Shown one piece after another: positions 54,037 through 64,000 of a DNA stretch of 64,000 nt. Made by a program: the position numbers and the translations under genes. Below the pieces are notes generated by a model, which worked only from the letters and a program-made list of their open reading frames with translations, did no database searches and was not told the DNA's origin. Source of the DNA: Mycolicibacterium sp. TY81 (GTDB taxonomy: Bacteria > Actinomycetota > Actinomycetes > Mycobacteriales > Mycobacteriaceae); contig NZ_AP023362.1 of NCBI RefSeq assembly GCF_018326285.1, forward strand, positions 2,542,001 through 2,606,000, written 5' to 3'. Numbering within the stretch: position 1 is the first letter of the stretch; the number at the start of each line of letters is the position of its first letter.

Positions 54037-54771
54037 ATGAGCTGGAAGCGACGGTGGTCCTTCGTCCGGATGGCGCTGGGGATGCGAAAGTTCGTCCAGA
54101 CCGGACAGTGGGGCGACGGCCGCGAGGCCGCTGCGGCCGCCTACGTGGAAGCGAACGCCCGCCGCGGCGACGTCGATCATGTCCTCGCGACCATCGACAC
54201 GTTCGCCCGCGAACAGTCGATGCTCGTCAATATCGGTGACGAAAAAGGCCAACTCCTCGAGTCCGCGCTCATCCGGGCCAACCCGTCGCGCATTCTCGAG
54301 CTGGGCACCTACTGCGGCTACAGCGCGCTGCTCATGGCCCGAACCGTGCCGGACGCGCACGTCTTCACCGTCGAACTGTCTACGGACAACGCGGAGATCG
54401 CCCGCCGCATCTGGGCCCACGCCGGCGTCGCGGACCGGATCACCTGCGTGGTCGGCACCATCGGCGACGGCGGCGCGACGCTCGACGCGCTCGCCGGTCA
54501 TGGATTCGGGCCGGGCAACCTCGATTTCGTGTTCATCGACCACGACAAGGCGGCCTACCTCAAGGACCTGGAGTCGATCCTGGCGCGGGGCTGGCTACAC
54601 CGCGGCGCGGTCGTCGTGGCAGACAACGTGAAGGTGCCCGGCGCTCCGGCCTACCGCGCGTACATGCGGGAACAGGAGGGCAAGCTGTGGCACACGCAGG
54701 AACACCCCACCCACGTCGAATACCAGAAAACGCTGCCTGACCTGGTGCTCGAGTCCGATTACTTGGGCTGA
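54037..54771 (+). CDS. O-methyltransferase (catechol/caffeoyl-CoA type)
   Basis: The 244-residue protein is read from ATG 54037; a GTG at 54028 is possible. ILELGTYCGYSALLMAR is the SAM motif I of O-methyltransferase family 3, and FVFIDHDKAAYLKDL carries the metal-binding Asp. It corresponds in position and family to Rv1703c. Substrates are probably catechol-type. Its stop overlaps the end of the convergent DUF1622 gene by 13 bp. Confidence 0.85.
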   Translation: MSWKRRWSFVRMALGMRKFVQTGQWGDGREAAAAAYVEANARRGDVDHVLATIDTFAREQSMLVNIGDEKGQLLESALIRANPSRILELGTYCGYSALLMARTVPDAHVFTVELSTDNAEIARRIWAHAGVADRITCVVGTIGDGGATLDALAGHGFGPGNLDFVFIDHDKAAYLKDLESILARGWLHRGAVVVADNVKVPGAPAYRAYMREQEGKLWHTQEHPTHVEYQKTLPDLVLESDYLG

Positions 54772-55124
54772 GCGTCGTCCGCAGCCTTGACCGGACGCTG
54801 CCACGGCCACGAGCCGGTCATCTCCACCTGCAGCGAGAAGCTCAGGAAGGTCCGGATGGCGACGATGCCGGCCAGCACCGCGACGCTCTGCGCGGTCGGC
54901 GTGACGGCCACGGTGCGGATGATGTCGGCCGCGACGAGGAATTCGAGCCCCAGCAGGATCGAGCGGCCGAGCTGGCGCCGGAACGCGTCGTATGCGCCGC
55001 CCTCTGAACCACGCATCCGGCCGAACGTGGCGGCCAGGGCGATCACGGCACCGCCGACGATCACGGCGACACCGACGGCGTCGATCACCTTGCCGGTCGT
55101 CTCGATGATGTCGTAGAACGCCAT
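54759..55124 (-). CDS. DUF1622 family membrane protein
   Basis: The 121-residue protein has three hydrophobic segments (about 12-33, 55-72 and 78-98). GRSILLGLEFLVAADIIRTV and AVLAGIVAIRTFLSFSL match DUF1622, a small inner-membrane family of unknown function. Confidence 0.82.
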   Translation of the reverse strand: MAFYDIIETTGKVIDAVGVAVIVGGAVIALAATFGRMRGSEGGAYDAFRRQLGRSILLGLEFLVAADIIRTVAVTPTAQSVAVLAGIVAIRTFLSFSLQVEMTGSWPWQRPVKAADDAQPK

Positions 55125-55156
55125 GACCGGATGCTAGCCCCGGCCGATCGTCGTTC

Positions 55157-56118
55157 TTATCTGGCGCGCGGGTGCGCCCCCGCCCACACTTCGCGTAGCG
55201 CGCTCACGGTCACCAGCGTGTAGATCTGCGTGGTGGTGACGGACGCGTGGCCGAGCAGTTCCTGCACGACGCGCACGTCGGCGCCGCCTTCGAGCAGGTG
55301 CGTGGCGAACGAGTGGCGCAGCGTGTGCGGCGAGACCGCGGCGGTGATGCCGGCCCGTTCGGCGGAGTCCTGCAGCACCTGCCACGCGCTCTGCCGCGAC
55401 AACCGGCCGCCGCGCGCGTTGAGGAAGATCGCGGGCGTGCCCTTGCCGCGGCGCGCCAGGTCGGGCCGGCCCCGCACCAGGTAGGCATCCAGTGCCGTGA
55501 CGGCGGGCCGGCCGATGGGCACCAGCCGCTGCTTGCCGCCCTTGCCGCGCAGCATCACCGACCGGGACTCGGTGTCGACGTCGTCACGGTCGAGGCCGAC
55601 CGCCTCGGAGATGCGTGCTCCGGTCGAATACAGCAGTTCCAGCAGCGCCCGGTTGCGCAACGTCAGCGGGTTGTCGGCGTCGCTGTCGCCGCCCGCGCCG
55701 TCCAGCAGCGCGATGACGTCGTCGTAGCTGAGGCTCTTGGGCAGCCGTCGGCCCGGTGTCGGTGGCTTCACACCGCGGGCGACGTCGGCGTCGGCGAGGC
55801 CTTCGGCGGCGGCGAACTTGTGCAGCCCACGCACCGCGATGACGGCCCGCGCGGCCGAGACCGAGGACAACGCGACGACGCCGTTGTCGGGATCGCCCTG
55901 ACGCAGCGCGACGAGGAACTCACTGACGTCGGTCTCGGTGACGGCGCGCAGGTCATCGATGCCGCGGCCGGCCAGATGGGCGGTGTACCGCCGGATGTCA
56001 CGCCGATAGGAACTCAGCGTGTTGGCCGCGACGCCCCGCTCGATGCTGAGGTGGTTCAGGTAGCCCTGGACCTGCTGCTCCAGTCGCGACCGGACCCCCG
56101 CTGACGCCGCGGCCGTCA

Positions 56119-56119
<1 letters not shown>
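55157..56119 (-). CDS. xerD: Tyrosine recombinase XerD
   Basis: The 320-residue recombinase is read from ATG 56119. Catalytic residues are seen in [11 protein letters not shown] (Arg), [15 protein letters not shown] (His-x-x-Arg), LGHASVTTT (His) and the nucleophile TQIYTLV (Tyr). It resolves chromosome dimers with XerC at dif. Its start overlaps the NUDIX stop by one base, giving the conserved xerD-NUDIX-pyrG order (Rv1701-Rv1699). Confidence 0.95.
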
Positions 56120-58531
<2,412 letters not shown>

Positions 58532-58634
58532 CTACCTGGGGCCTGCCGACCCACGGAATTTCACCCTATCACCGACCGGCCCGAGCTGGGACTGACGCGC
58601 CGGTGACGGTCACCACGGCTCGCTGCGGCTCGAA

Positions 58635-59576
58635 TTACTGCAGGACCGTCACCGAGCTGGCGCCACGACCGATACCGAGCTGCGCCGGATGGCCGCCGGC
58701 GATGAGTTGCTGCAGCGACAGGACCGTGGTGATCCGGCCGGCCTGGCTGTTGACGTCGTCGACGGTGCCGACCGCGCCGGACAGACCGGCATCCGAACGC
58801 ACGACGGCGACGGCCGCGGTGCCCGACGCGCAGCCGTCCCGGCCGGCCACGAGCGTGCCCGCACCGTGCGGCGCCAGGCCCGAGGCCAGGCGGGCCACCG
58901 TCGCCCCGCGATTGCCGGCGTCATCGCCCAGGGCGCCGCCGGTGACGATCAGTGCGCTGTCCGCGACCCCGATGCGCTGCGAGCCGTAGGTGACGAACCC
59001 GGTGTCGCGCAGCGTCGCGAGCACGGTGTCGCGCTGCATGTCGTCGACGGGCAGGACCGCCGGGTTGCGGTCGCGCAGTAGCGTGATGCCCAGCAGGTCA
59101 CCGGCCTGCGAGCCCTGGTCGACGGTCCGGGTGCTCAGCTGACGTCCGGCCGGCACGATCGGCGAGTTCACCACCGACAGCAGCTTCTCCGAGGCGTTGG
59201 CGTCCACGAACTGCTGCGTCAGCGCGATGGTTCCCGTCACCGAACCCCCGGCGGCCGCAATCAGTTTCGCGGCCGCGTCGACGTCGTCGGTGGCGGCGTC
59301 CGGGGTGCGGAACACCACGACAGATTTCCCCGCCAGCGCGTCACGCACCATGCGCGGCGACATCTGGGCATCGAACTCGCCTGCCGCACTGAGCTTCTGG
59401 TTCAGTGCGTTCTTCTCGTCGGTGAGGGCGTTGATCTGGTTCTGCAACTCGTGTTTGTCGTCACGCAGTCCGGACAGCAGCGTGTTGGACAGCAGACCGG
59501 AACCGAGCATCACCCCGATGGCCAGCGCCAGGAACACCGCGGCCAGTGAGATCGCATGCGAGCGTAGGGAGATCAT
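58635..59576 (-). CDS. mctB: MctB-like copper-transport / outer-membrane channel protein
   Basis: The 313-residue protein has an N-terminal hydrophobic segment (about 8-30, SLAAVFLALAIGVMLGSGLL) and a coiled coil (DKHELQNQINALTDEKNAL), then a beta-rich body. Length and position next to SteA match Rv1698, a pore-forming protein needed for copper resistance in M. tuberculosis. It is transcribed after steA, 7 bp apart. Confidence 0.9.
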   Translation of the reverse strand: MISLRSHAISLAAVFLALAIGVMLGSGLLSNTLLSGLRDDKHELQNQINALTDEKNALNQKLSAAGEFDAQMSPRMVRDALAGKSVVVFRTPDAATDDVDAAAKLIAAAGGSVTGTIALTQQFVDANASEKLLSVVNSPIVPAGRQLSTRTVDQGSQAGDLLGITLLRDRNPAVLPVDDMQRDTVLATLRDTGFVTYGSQRIGVADSALIVTGGALGDDAGNRGATVARLASGLAPHGAGTLVAGRDGCASGTAAVAVVRSDAGLSGAVGTVDDVNSQAGRITTVLSLQQLIAGGHPAQLGIGRGASSVTVLQ

Positions 59577-59583
59577 CGTCCGG

Positions 59584-60768
59584 CTAGCTCACCAATCCCT
59601 GGGCCCACAGCAGGAAGCGGTTCCAGTAGTCGGTCACCAGGTGCAGGACGGTGGCGTCGGCGCGCGCGACGTACAGCGCCACGATGACGGCGACCAGCAT
59701 CGCCAGGACCAGCAGTGCGATGGCGCCGCCGGAGACGCGGCTGCGGTACAGCGTCGCAACGGCTTTCGCGTCGACCAGCTTCTCCCCCACCTTCAGGCGG
59801 GTCAGGAACGTCGACGGGGTGCTGGACTGCCGTGTGCGGTCGAAGAACTCTTCGATGTTGGCGCGGTGGCCGGCGGTGACGATCAGCGCGGCGCCGTGGT
59901 GGTCGACGAGCAGCAGCGCCAGGTCCGCGGCCGAGCCGGCGGCCGGGAACGTCATGGCACCGACGCCCAGATCCTGAATGCGCTCAAGACCTTTCGCGTG
60001 GCCGTCGGCGTCGGCCGGCAGCACCACCTGGGCACCGGACCGCAGCACATCGGCGCTCATCTCCTCGGGATCGCCGACGATCAGCGCGGGACGGTAGCCG
60101 GCCTTGCGCAGCGTGTCGGCGCCGGCGCCGACACCGACGAGCACCGGCTGGTACTCCTTGATGAACGGCTTGATGGCCTTCAGGTCAGCCTCGGCGCTCG
60201 GGTCGTCGGTGACCACCACGACGTGCCGGCGGTTCACGTCGACGTCGATGTCCGGGATGCCCATGCCGTCGATCAGCAGCGGGCTCTCACTGCGGATGAA
60301 CTCGATCGTGTTGCCGGCGAACGCCTCCAGGTGCGCCACGAGGCCACTCTTGGCCTCGTGCATCATCTCGTGGATCTGCTCGTCGTTGCGCTCGTTGCCG
60401 AGGACCAGACGGCGATCGCCGTTGTAGATGCCGCCGTTGTGCAGCCGCACCTTGGCGCCGTCCTTGACCTTCTTGAAGACCTCTGGGCCGGTCTCGTCGA
60501 TCAACGTAACCCCGTTGGCGACAAGCACTTCCGGCCCCAGGTTCGGGTAGCGGCCGGAGATCGACGACGAGGCGTTCACCACGGCGGCGACCTCGGCCTC
60601 CACCAGCGCGTCGGCGGTGATGCGGTCGAGGTCGAGTGCATCGAGAACGACGATGTCCCCCGGGCCGACGCGTCGCAGCAGTCGGTCGATGTCACGGTCA
60701 ACGCGGGCGGTTCCAGTCACGCCCGGCTTCGGTCCGGCATTTCGGGTGAGCAGCGCTGCCATCTTCAT
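59584..60768 (-). CDS. steA: SteA-like cytokinetic ring protein
   Basis: The 394-residue protein is read from ATG 60768. VDRDIDRLLRRVGPGDIVVLDALDLDR (DRDIDRLLRRVGPGDIVVLD in short) and VGVGAGADTLRKAGYRPALIVGDPEE belong to the thiamine-pyrophosphokinase-like domain of Rv1697/SteA. A single transmembrane helix lies near the C-terminus (GGAIALLVLAMLVAVIVAL). It acts with SteB at the septum in Corynebacterium. In M. tuberculosis recN precedes steA; here an unrelated regulator does, so synteny is broken. Confidence 0.9.
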   Translation of the reverse strand: MKMAALLTRNAGPKPGVTGTARVDRDIDRLLRRVGPGDIVVLDALDLDRITADALVEAEVAAVVNASSSISGRYPNLGPEVLVANGVTLIDETGPEVFKKVKDGAKVRLHNGGIYNGDRRLVLGNERNDEQIHEMMHEAKSGLVAHLEAFAGNTIEFIRSESPLLIDGMGIPDIDVDVNRRHVVVVTDDPSAEADLKAIKPFIKEYQPVLVGVGAGADTLRKAGYRPALIVGDPEEMSADVLRSGAQVVLPADADGHAKGLERIQDLGVGAMTFPAAGSAADLALLLVDHHGAALIVTAGHRANIEEFFDRTRQSSTPSTFLTRLKVGEKLVDAKAVATLYRSRVSGGAIALLVLAMLVAVIVALYVARADATVLHLVTDYWNRFLLWAQGLVS

Positions 60769-60868
60769 GCGTCGATTCTGTCGATGAACCCTCAAGTAGA
60801 GGTGGAGGCGCGCCGTAACAACAGCCTCAGAAGTTTTCTTTTGTCACATCCGTAACAGCCGAATGGTC

Positions 60869-61390
60869 TCAATCTCGCTTCGCCGCATAGTGCCGGGCGG
60901 CCTTGGCACGGTTGCCGCACGTGGTCATCGAGTGCCAGCGCCGGGCGCCGTTCTTCGACGTGTCGTAGAACCACAGCACGCAGTGCGGGTGCGCGCACTG
61001 CTTGATCCGGCCGGCCGATTCCGCCAGCAGCTGCAGCAGGTTGTCGGCCGCGAGCCAACCGGGCAGCCATTCGGATCGGGGCACGTCCACATCGTCGTGC
61101 GGCCCGGACTCCGCGAGGGACCGCCGGATACGGCCATGGTCCAGGACAGCGTTCAACTCGTCGGCCGCGCCGTCGGTGACCACCTGCAGGATGGCTTCGC
61201 GCGCCCGCAGCAGGGCCGCGCGGGTCTTCTCATCGGATTCACAACGATCGTCGAGACCGTTGGCCACCAACCAACATCGGAGTCCCGCCACGTCGGTCAG
61301 GAGATCCCGGGGCCCCTCCGCCGACATCCACCGGGTGTTCAGCAGATCCAGCGCGAGAGGTTCGCCGACGTGCGGGCGCGGATCACGCAT
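60869..61390 (-). CDS. ABATE-domain / CGNR zinc-finger protein
   Basis: The 173-residue protein is read from ATG 61390. The N-terminal ABATE domain shows GEPLALDLLNTRW, and the C-terminal treble-clef finger has CAHPHCVLWFYDTSKNGARR (short form CAHPHC, SKNGARRW) and CGNRAKAARHYA. These are stress-linked transcription factor-type proteins. It is divergent from the VOC gene at 61530 and probably regulates it. Confidence 0.87.
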   Translation of the reverse strand: MRDPRPHVGEPLALDLLNTRWMSAEGPRDLLTDVAGLRCWLVANGLDDRCESDEKTRAALLRAREAILQVVTDGAADELNAVLDHGRIRRSLAESGPHDDVDVPRSEWLPGWLAADNLLQLLAESAGRIKQCAHPHCVLWFYDTSKNGARRWHSMTTCGNRAKAARHYAAKRD

Positions 61391-61529
61391 AGCTGAGATT
61401 AACCGCCTCTCCTGCATCGACAGCCTCCCGACAGTCCACTAACCATCTATTTTCATTTTGGTGGTTGACACGTTGCGCCTCCGATTCTAACCTTCAAATG
61501 TCAGATCAACAGTTACAACGGAGGAACCG

Positions 61530-61991
61530 ATGACCACCGCCATCACCCCCAAGCTCGCCCCCGGCCACGTCGGGCTCAACGTCACCGACCTGTCGCGATC
61601 CGTCGACTTCTACCGGCGTGCTTTGGGTTTCGAACAGCTCGGCATCAGCGACGAGGGCGACCACCGCTTCGCCTTCCTGGGTTCCGAGGGCACCCTGCGG
61701 CTGACGTTGTGGCAGCAGAGCGACGGCGCGTTCTCCACCCGCAGCCCGGGTCTGCACCACCTGTCGTTCCAGGTCGACACCATCGAGCAGGTTCAGACGG
61801 TGGAGGCCGCACTCAAAGAGCTGGGCGTGACGTTCGCCCACGACGGCGTGGTGGCACACGGCGAGGGCGCGGCCTCGGGCGGCATCTTCTTCACCGACCC
61901 CGACGGCATCCGGCTGGAGATCTACGCTCCGAGCGGCGCCGAGACCGCTCCGGCACCGAGCGGCGCCGCCCCCACCTGCGGATTCTTCTGA
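61530..61991 (+). CDS. VOC-family (glyoxalase/bleomycin-resistance type) protein
   Basis: The 153-residue protein starts at ATG 61530 after GGAGG. PGHVGLNVTDLSRSVDFYRRALGF and GLHHLSFQVDTIE (His), then DPDGIRLEIYAP (Glu) give the metal-site pattern of a vicinal-oxygen-chelate enzyme. It precedes, by 8 bp, the PNPOx-family gene broken by the insertion sequence, so the two are likely one operon with a linked detoxification role. Confidence 0.87.
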   Translation: MTTAITPKLAPGHVGLNVTDLSRSVDFYRRALGFEQLGISDEGDHRFAFLGSEGTLRLTLWQQSDGAFSTRSPGLHHLSFQVDTIEQVQTVEAALKELGVTFAHDGVVAHGEGAASGGIFFTDPDGIRLEIYAPSGAETAPAPSGAAPTCGFF

Positions 61992-61999
61992 GCCGCGCC

Positions 62000-62077
62000 A
62001 TGACTGCCTACCACGCCGGTGAGCTGGAAGTGCAGCGGCGCATGGGCCAGGCGGAGATCGTGGCGTGTTCCCTGTGA
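62000..62077 (+). pseudogene. N-terminal fragment of interrupted PNPOx-family gene
   Basis: ATG 62000 starts MTAYHAGELEVQRRMGQAE, the usual N-terminus of this pyridoxamine-phosphate-oxidase-type family. The frame reaches TGA at 62075 next to the left end of an insertion sequence. The remainder of the gene lies beyond it, from about 63334. Removing the element and one copy of the target repeat does not remove the TGA, so the gene may have been damaged before insertion too. Confidence 0.75.
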
Positions 62078-62078
62078 A

Positions 62079-62101
62079 TGAGTCCAGCGTGTTTTAGAGT
62101 C
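62079..62101 (+). repeat. Left inverted repeat of the IS3-family element
   Basis: Starts TGAGTCCAGC and ends TTAGAGTC. It pairs with 63308-63330 at 18 of 23 positions. Confidence 0.85.
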
Positions 62102-62141
62102 CCGTGGCCCGGTTTCGGGCCGAGAAGGGACGATGAGATAC

Positions 62142-62423
62142 ATGGCTGGACGCAAGCGGCATTCCGCGGAGGACATCGTGCGCAAGTTGCGCCGCGCGGA
62201 CGAGTTGGCTGCCGAGGGCAAGACTGGCGAGGAGATCGCCGCCGAGCTGGGCGTATCGCCGGCGACGTTGTACAACTGGCGCCGCGCCTACGGCGGGATG
62301 GACACCGACGCCGCCCGCGAGCTCAAGGAGCTGCGCGAGCAGAACGCCCGCCTCAAGCGGCTGTTGGCCGAGGCTGAGCTGGAGAAGGACGCGTTGCGGG
62401 AGGTTGCGAAGGGAAAATTCTGA
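62142..62423 (+). CDS. IS3-family transposase OrfA (helix-turn-helix)
   Basis: The 93-residue protein is read from ATG 62142; ATG 62133 in the same frame is possible. KRHSAEDIVRKLRRADELAA and GVSPATLYNWRRAYGGM form the HTH_Tnp_1 domain, followed by a leucine-zipper-like helix (LKELREQNARLKRLLAEAEL). It is the DNA-binding half of the transposase. The slippery heptamer GGGAAAA at 62411-62417 sits just before its stop. Confidence 0.92.
   Translation: MAGRKRHSAEDIVRKLRRADELAAEGKTGEEIAAELGVSPATLYNWRRAYGGMDTDAARELKELREQNARLKRLLAEAELEKDALREVAKGKF
62411..62417 (+). promoter_or_regulatory. Programmed -1 frameshift site G_GGA_AAA
   Basis: In the orfA frame the bases read AAG GGA AAA TTC TGA, giving the X_XXY_YYZ heptamer G_GGA_AAA two codons before the stop. 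A -1 shift enters the orfB frame (K-I-L-S-P-A-A-K...) without a stop, making an OrfAB fusion transposase. Confidence 0.7.
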
Positions 62424-62446
62424 GCCCAGCTGCCAAGCGCCGCGCC

Positions 62447-63289
62447 GTGGACATGCTCAAGGACACCTTGAGCATGTCGGAACGGTTGGCGTGCAAGGCC
62501 GTTGGGCTGGCCCGCTCCACTTACAGAAACCTGCCGATGGCGCTGACCCCGTCCGATCCGGACGCCGATATGCGGGTTTGGTTGCGCTCGTACGCCACCA
62601 AACACCCGTGTCATGGGTTCCGGCGTGCCTGGGCGGCGTTGCGGTACGACGAGCGCCGTGAGGTGAACAAGAAGAAGATCCACCGGCTTTGGCGCGAGGA
62701 AGGTCTGCAGGTGAAGGTCACCTCGCCGCGCAAGCGGTCGGGGGTGTCATCGTGCCCACCGGAGGTCATCGCGGATGCGCCGAAGGTGGTGTGGGCCATC
62801 GATTTTCAGTTCGACTCCACCGTCGACGGCAAGGCCATCAAGATCGCGTCGATGCTTGACGAGCACACCCGTGAGTCGCTGCTGAACATCGTCGAGCGGT
62901 CGATCACCGCGCAGCGACTGGTGGCCGAGTTGGAGAAGGTGTTCGCCGCGGCCGGCGGGCCGCCGATGGTGTTGCGGATGGACAACGGCCCTGAGTTCAT
63001 TTCGGCTGCGCTGCAACAGTTTTGCGACGGCAAGGTCGGGTTGTCCTACATCCCGCCGGGCACGCCGTGGAACAACGGCTACATCGAATCGTTCAACAAC
63101 CGACTACGCAAGGAGTGCCTCAACCGCAATCACTGGAACACCCTGATGGAGGCCCGAGTGGTGATCGGGGACTTCAAGGCTGACCACAACCTGCGGCACC
63201 GGCACTCGGCGCTGGGCTACCGAACACCCGCCGAGTACGCTGCCGTCTGTACGTGCAGTCACACCCCGATGGCCTGCGAAATCAACTGA
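62447..63289 (+). CDS. IS3-family transposase OrfB (DDE integrase core)
   Basis: The 280-residue frame from GTG 62447, more likely expressed as an OrfAB frameshift fusion, has an HTH_21 region (YATKHPCHGFRRAWAALRYD), then the DDE acids in VWAIDFQFDST, LRMDNGPEFIS and NNGYIESFNNRLRKECL. All three acids are intact, so the element may be active. Confidence 0.93.
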   Translation: MDMLKDTLSMSERLACKAVGLARSTYRNLPMALTPSDPDADMRVWLRSYATKHPCHGFRRAWAALRYDERREVNKKKIHRLWREEGLQVKVTSPRKRSGVSSCPPEVIADAPKVVWAIDFQFDSTVDGKAIKIASMLDEHTRESLLNIVERSITAQRLVAELEKVFAAAGGPPMVLRMDNGPEFISAALQQFCDGKVGLSYIPPGTPWNNGYIESFNNRLRKECLNRNHWNTLMEARVVIGDFKADHNLRHRHSALGYRTPAEYAAVCTCSHTPMACEIN

Positions 63290-63307
63290 ATCTGGATCAA
63301 CAAACCC

Positions 63308-63330
63308 GACTCTAATTCCGGGTGGACTCA
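63308..63330 (-). repeat. Right inverted repeat of the IS3-family element
   Basis: Ends GGTGGACTCA on the plus strand; inverted partner of 62079-62101. GAA follows directly as the target duplication. Confidence 0.85.
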
Positions 63331-63333
63331 GAA

Positions 63334-64000
63334 TCGGGGACTCGCCAATCGCTGTCCGCGTCGGCCGGATGATCCGTACGGAGATTCCGGCCGCCGCGGC
63401 GGCCTTCCTGGCCGAGCAGCCCATGGTGGTCCTCGCCGCGACAGACGACGCGGGCCGCGTCTGGGCCAGTTTGGTCACCGGCCCCGCCGGGTTCGTGCAC
63501 GCCGACGACGACCACACCATCGTGGTCGACGCCCTGCCCGTGCCTGGCGATCCGCTGCACGATGTCGTACGCCGGCCGGGCCAGCAGGTCGGCATGATCG
63601 CGATCGAACCGCAGACCCGGCGCCGCATGCGGGTCAACGGCGTCGCCCAACCGACCGATGACGGGCTCCGTATCCACCCCGACCAGGTGTACTCGAACTG
63701 CCCGAAGTACATCTCGCGCAGGTACATCGACGGTGTCGCCGAGGAGACGCATCGTCCGGAAGTCCGTCACGCCGACGTCCTCGATGAGCGTCTGCAGCGC
63801 GTAGTCGCCCGCACCGACACCTTCTTCATCGGGTCGGCCGATCCGGACGGGAACGCCGATGCGTCGCACCGCGGCGGCAATCCCGGCTTCCTGCAGGTGC
63901 TTTCGCCGAACCGGCTGCGCTGGCCGGACTACCGAGGCAATTCGATGTTCATGACGCTGGGCAACATCAGCGCCAACCCGCGCGCCGGACTGCTGATCCC
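63334..64000 (+). pseudogene. PNPOx-family (pyridoxamine 5'-phosphate oxidase-like) protein, body of interrupted gene, runs off window
   Basis: The frame in phase with the left fragment continues open from the IS edge to the window end. VGRMIRTEIPAAAAAFLAEQP begins the recognisable domain (short form VGRMIRTEIP), followed by VLAATDDAGRVWASLVTG, CPKYISRRYI and DTFFIGSADPDGNADASHRGG, typical of two-domain flavin-reductase-like PNPOx proteins. An internal ATG at 63369 could restart translation, so a shortened product is possible. It is a likely flavin or F420 enzyme whose N-terminus is lost. Confidence 0.75.

Larger units (their letters stand above)
62079..63330 (+). mobile_element. IS3-family insertion sequence (1252 bp)
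   Basis: The ends are imperfect 23-bp inverted repeats (62079-62101 and 63308-63330, 18 of 23 matching), both starting TGAGTCCA and ending TTAGAGTC inward. A 3-bp target duplication GAA flanks the element (62076-62078 and 63331-63333), as usual for IS3-type elements. It encodes orfA and a DDE orfB joined by a likely -1 frameshift. It has interrupted a PNPOx-family gene. Confidence 0.9.

Overview
The window is high-GC actinobacterial DNA. Gene content and order point to a fast-growing mycobacterium (Mycolicibacterium type). The evidence is a DosR/DosS pair with a Tgs1-type acyltransferase, deazaflavin/F420-type reductases, MctB and SteA, and the conserved minus-strand block der-cmk-rluB-scpB-scpA-parA followed by xerD-NUDIX-pyrG-mctB-steA. 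It is not M. tuberculosis: the dormancy island is expanded and rearranged, and several loci are accessory. All calls come from reading the sequence; no searches were run.

Region 1 (1-7.8 kb) is a catabolic or detoxification island. It has an acetoacetate-decarboxylase-family gene (cut by the window edge), a translationally coupled lipase / aldehyde dehydrogenase / deazaflavin-reductase operon ending in a truncated gene, a DJ-1/PfpI protein, two coupled AraC/VirS-type regulators and a quinone oxidoreductase. Two divergent promoter regions here share an unusual TGGCCA-N15-TGGCCA element.

Region 2 (7.8-24.2 kb) is a DosR-type dormancy island. It holds five universal stress proteins, two Acg/Rv3131-type nitroreductases, DosR and DosS, a Tgs1-like triacylglycerol synthase, a SpoIIAA-like protein, a phosphoketolase and small membrane proteins. 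Candidate DosR boxes lie about 65-80 bp upstream of five start codons, with two more between divergent stress-protein genes.

Region 3 (24.2-38 kb) is mixed metabolism: a P450 with a methyltransferase, an AAA ATPase, PadR with nitronate monooxygenase and two matching operators, a coupled enoyl-CoA hydratase / CaiB-like / amidohydrolase operon, SDR and SRPBCC proteins, a UdgX-type uracil-DNA glycosylase, a RibD-like reductase and a LOG-family protein.

Region 4 (38-44.3 kb) is the most unusual. A large LuxR-family ATPase regulator sits beside three genes that look like a dispersed mycobacteriophage lysis set: an NlpC/P60 + GH25-like endolysin, a multi-spanning membrane protein and a LysB-like esterase with a peptidoglycan-binding domain. 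The promoter regions of all three carry versions of one 18-bp palindrome (perfect copy CGAGTAGTCGACTACTCG). The endolysin frame is broken by one in-frame TAG immediately followed by ATG. No structural, portal or integrase genes are nearby, which suggests a host-controlled, partly decayed lysis module.

Region 5 (44.3-64 kb) holds an ARMT1-like protein, a small secreted protein, a CitE-like lyase, a DesA3-like desaturase, tRNA-Pro(GGG), the conserved chromosome-maintenance block, and an IS3-family element that has landed in a pyridoxamine-phosphate-oxidase-family gene, which runs off the right edge.
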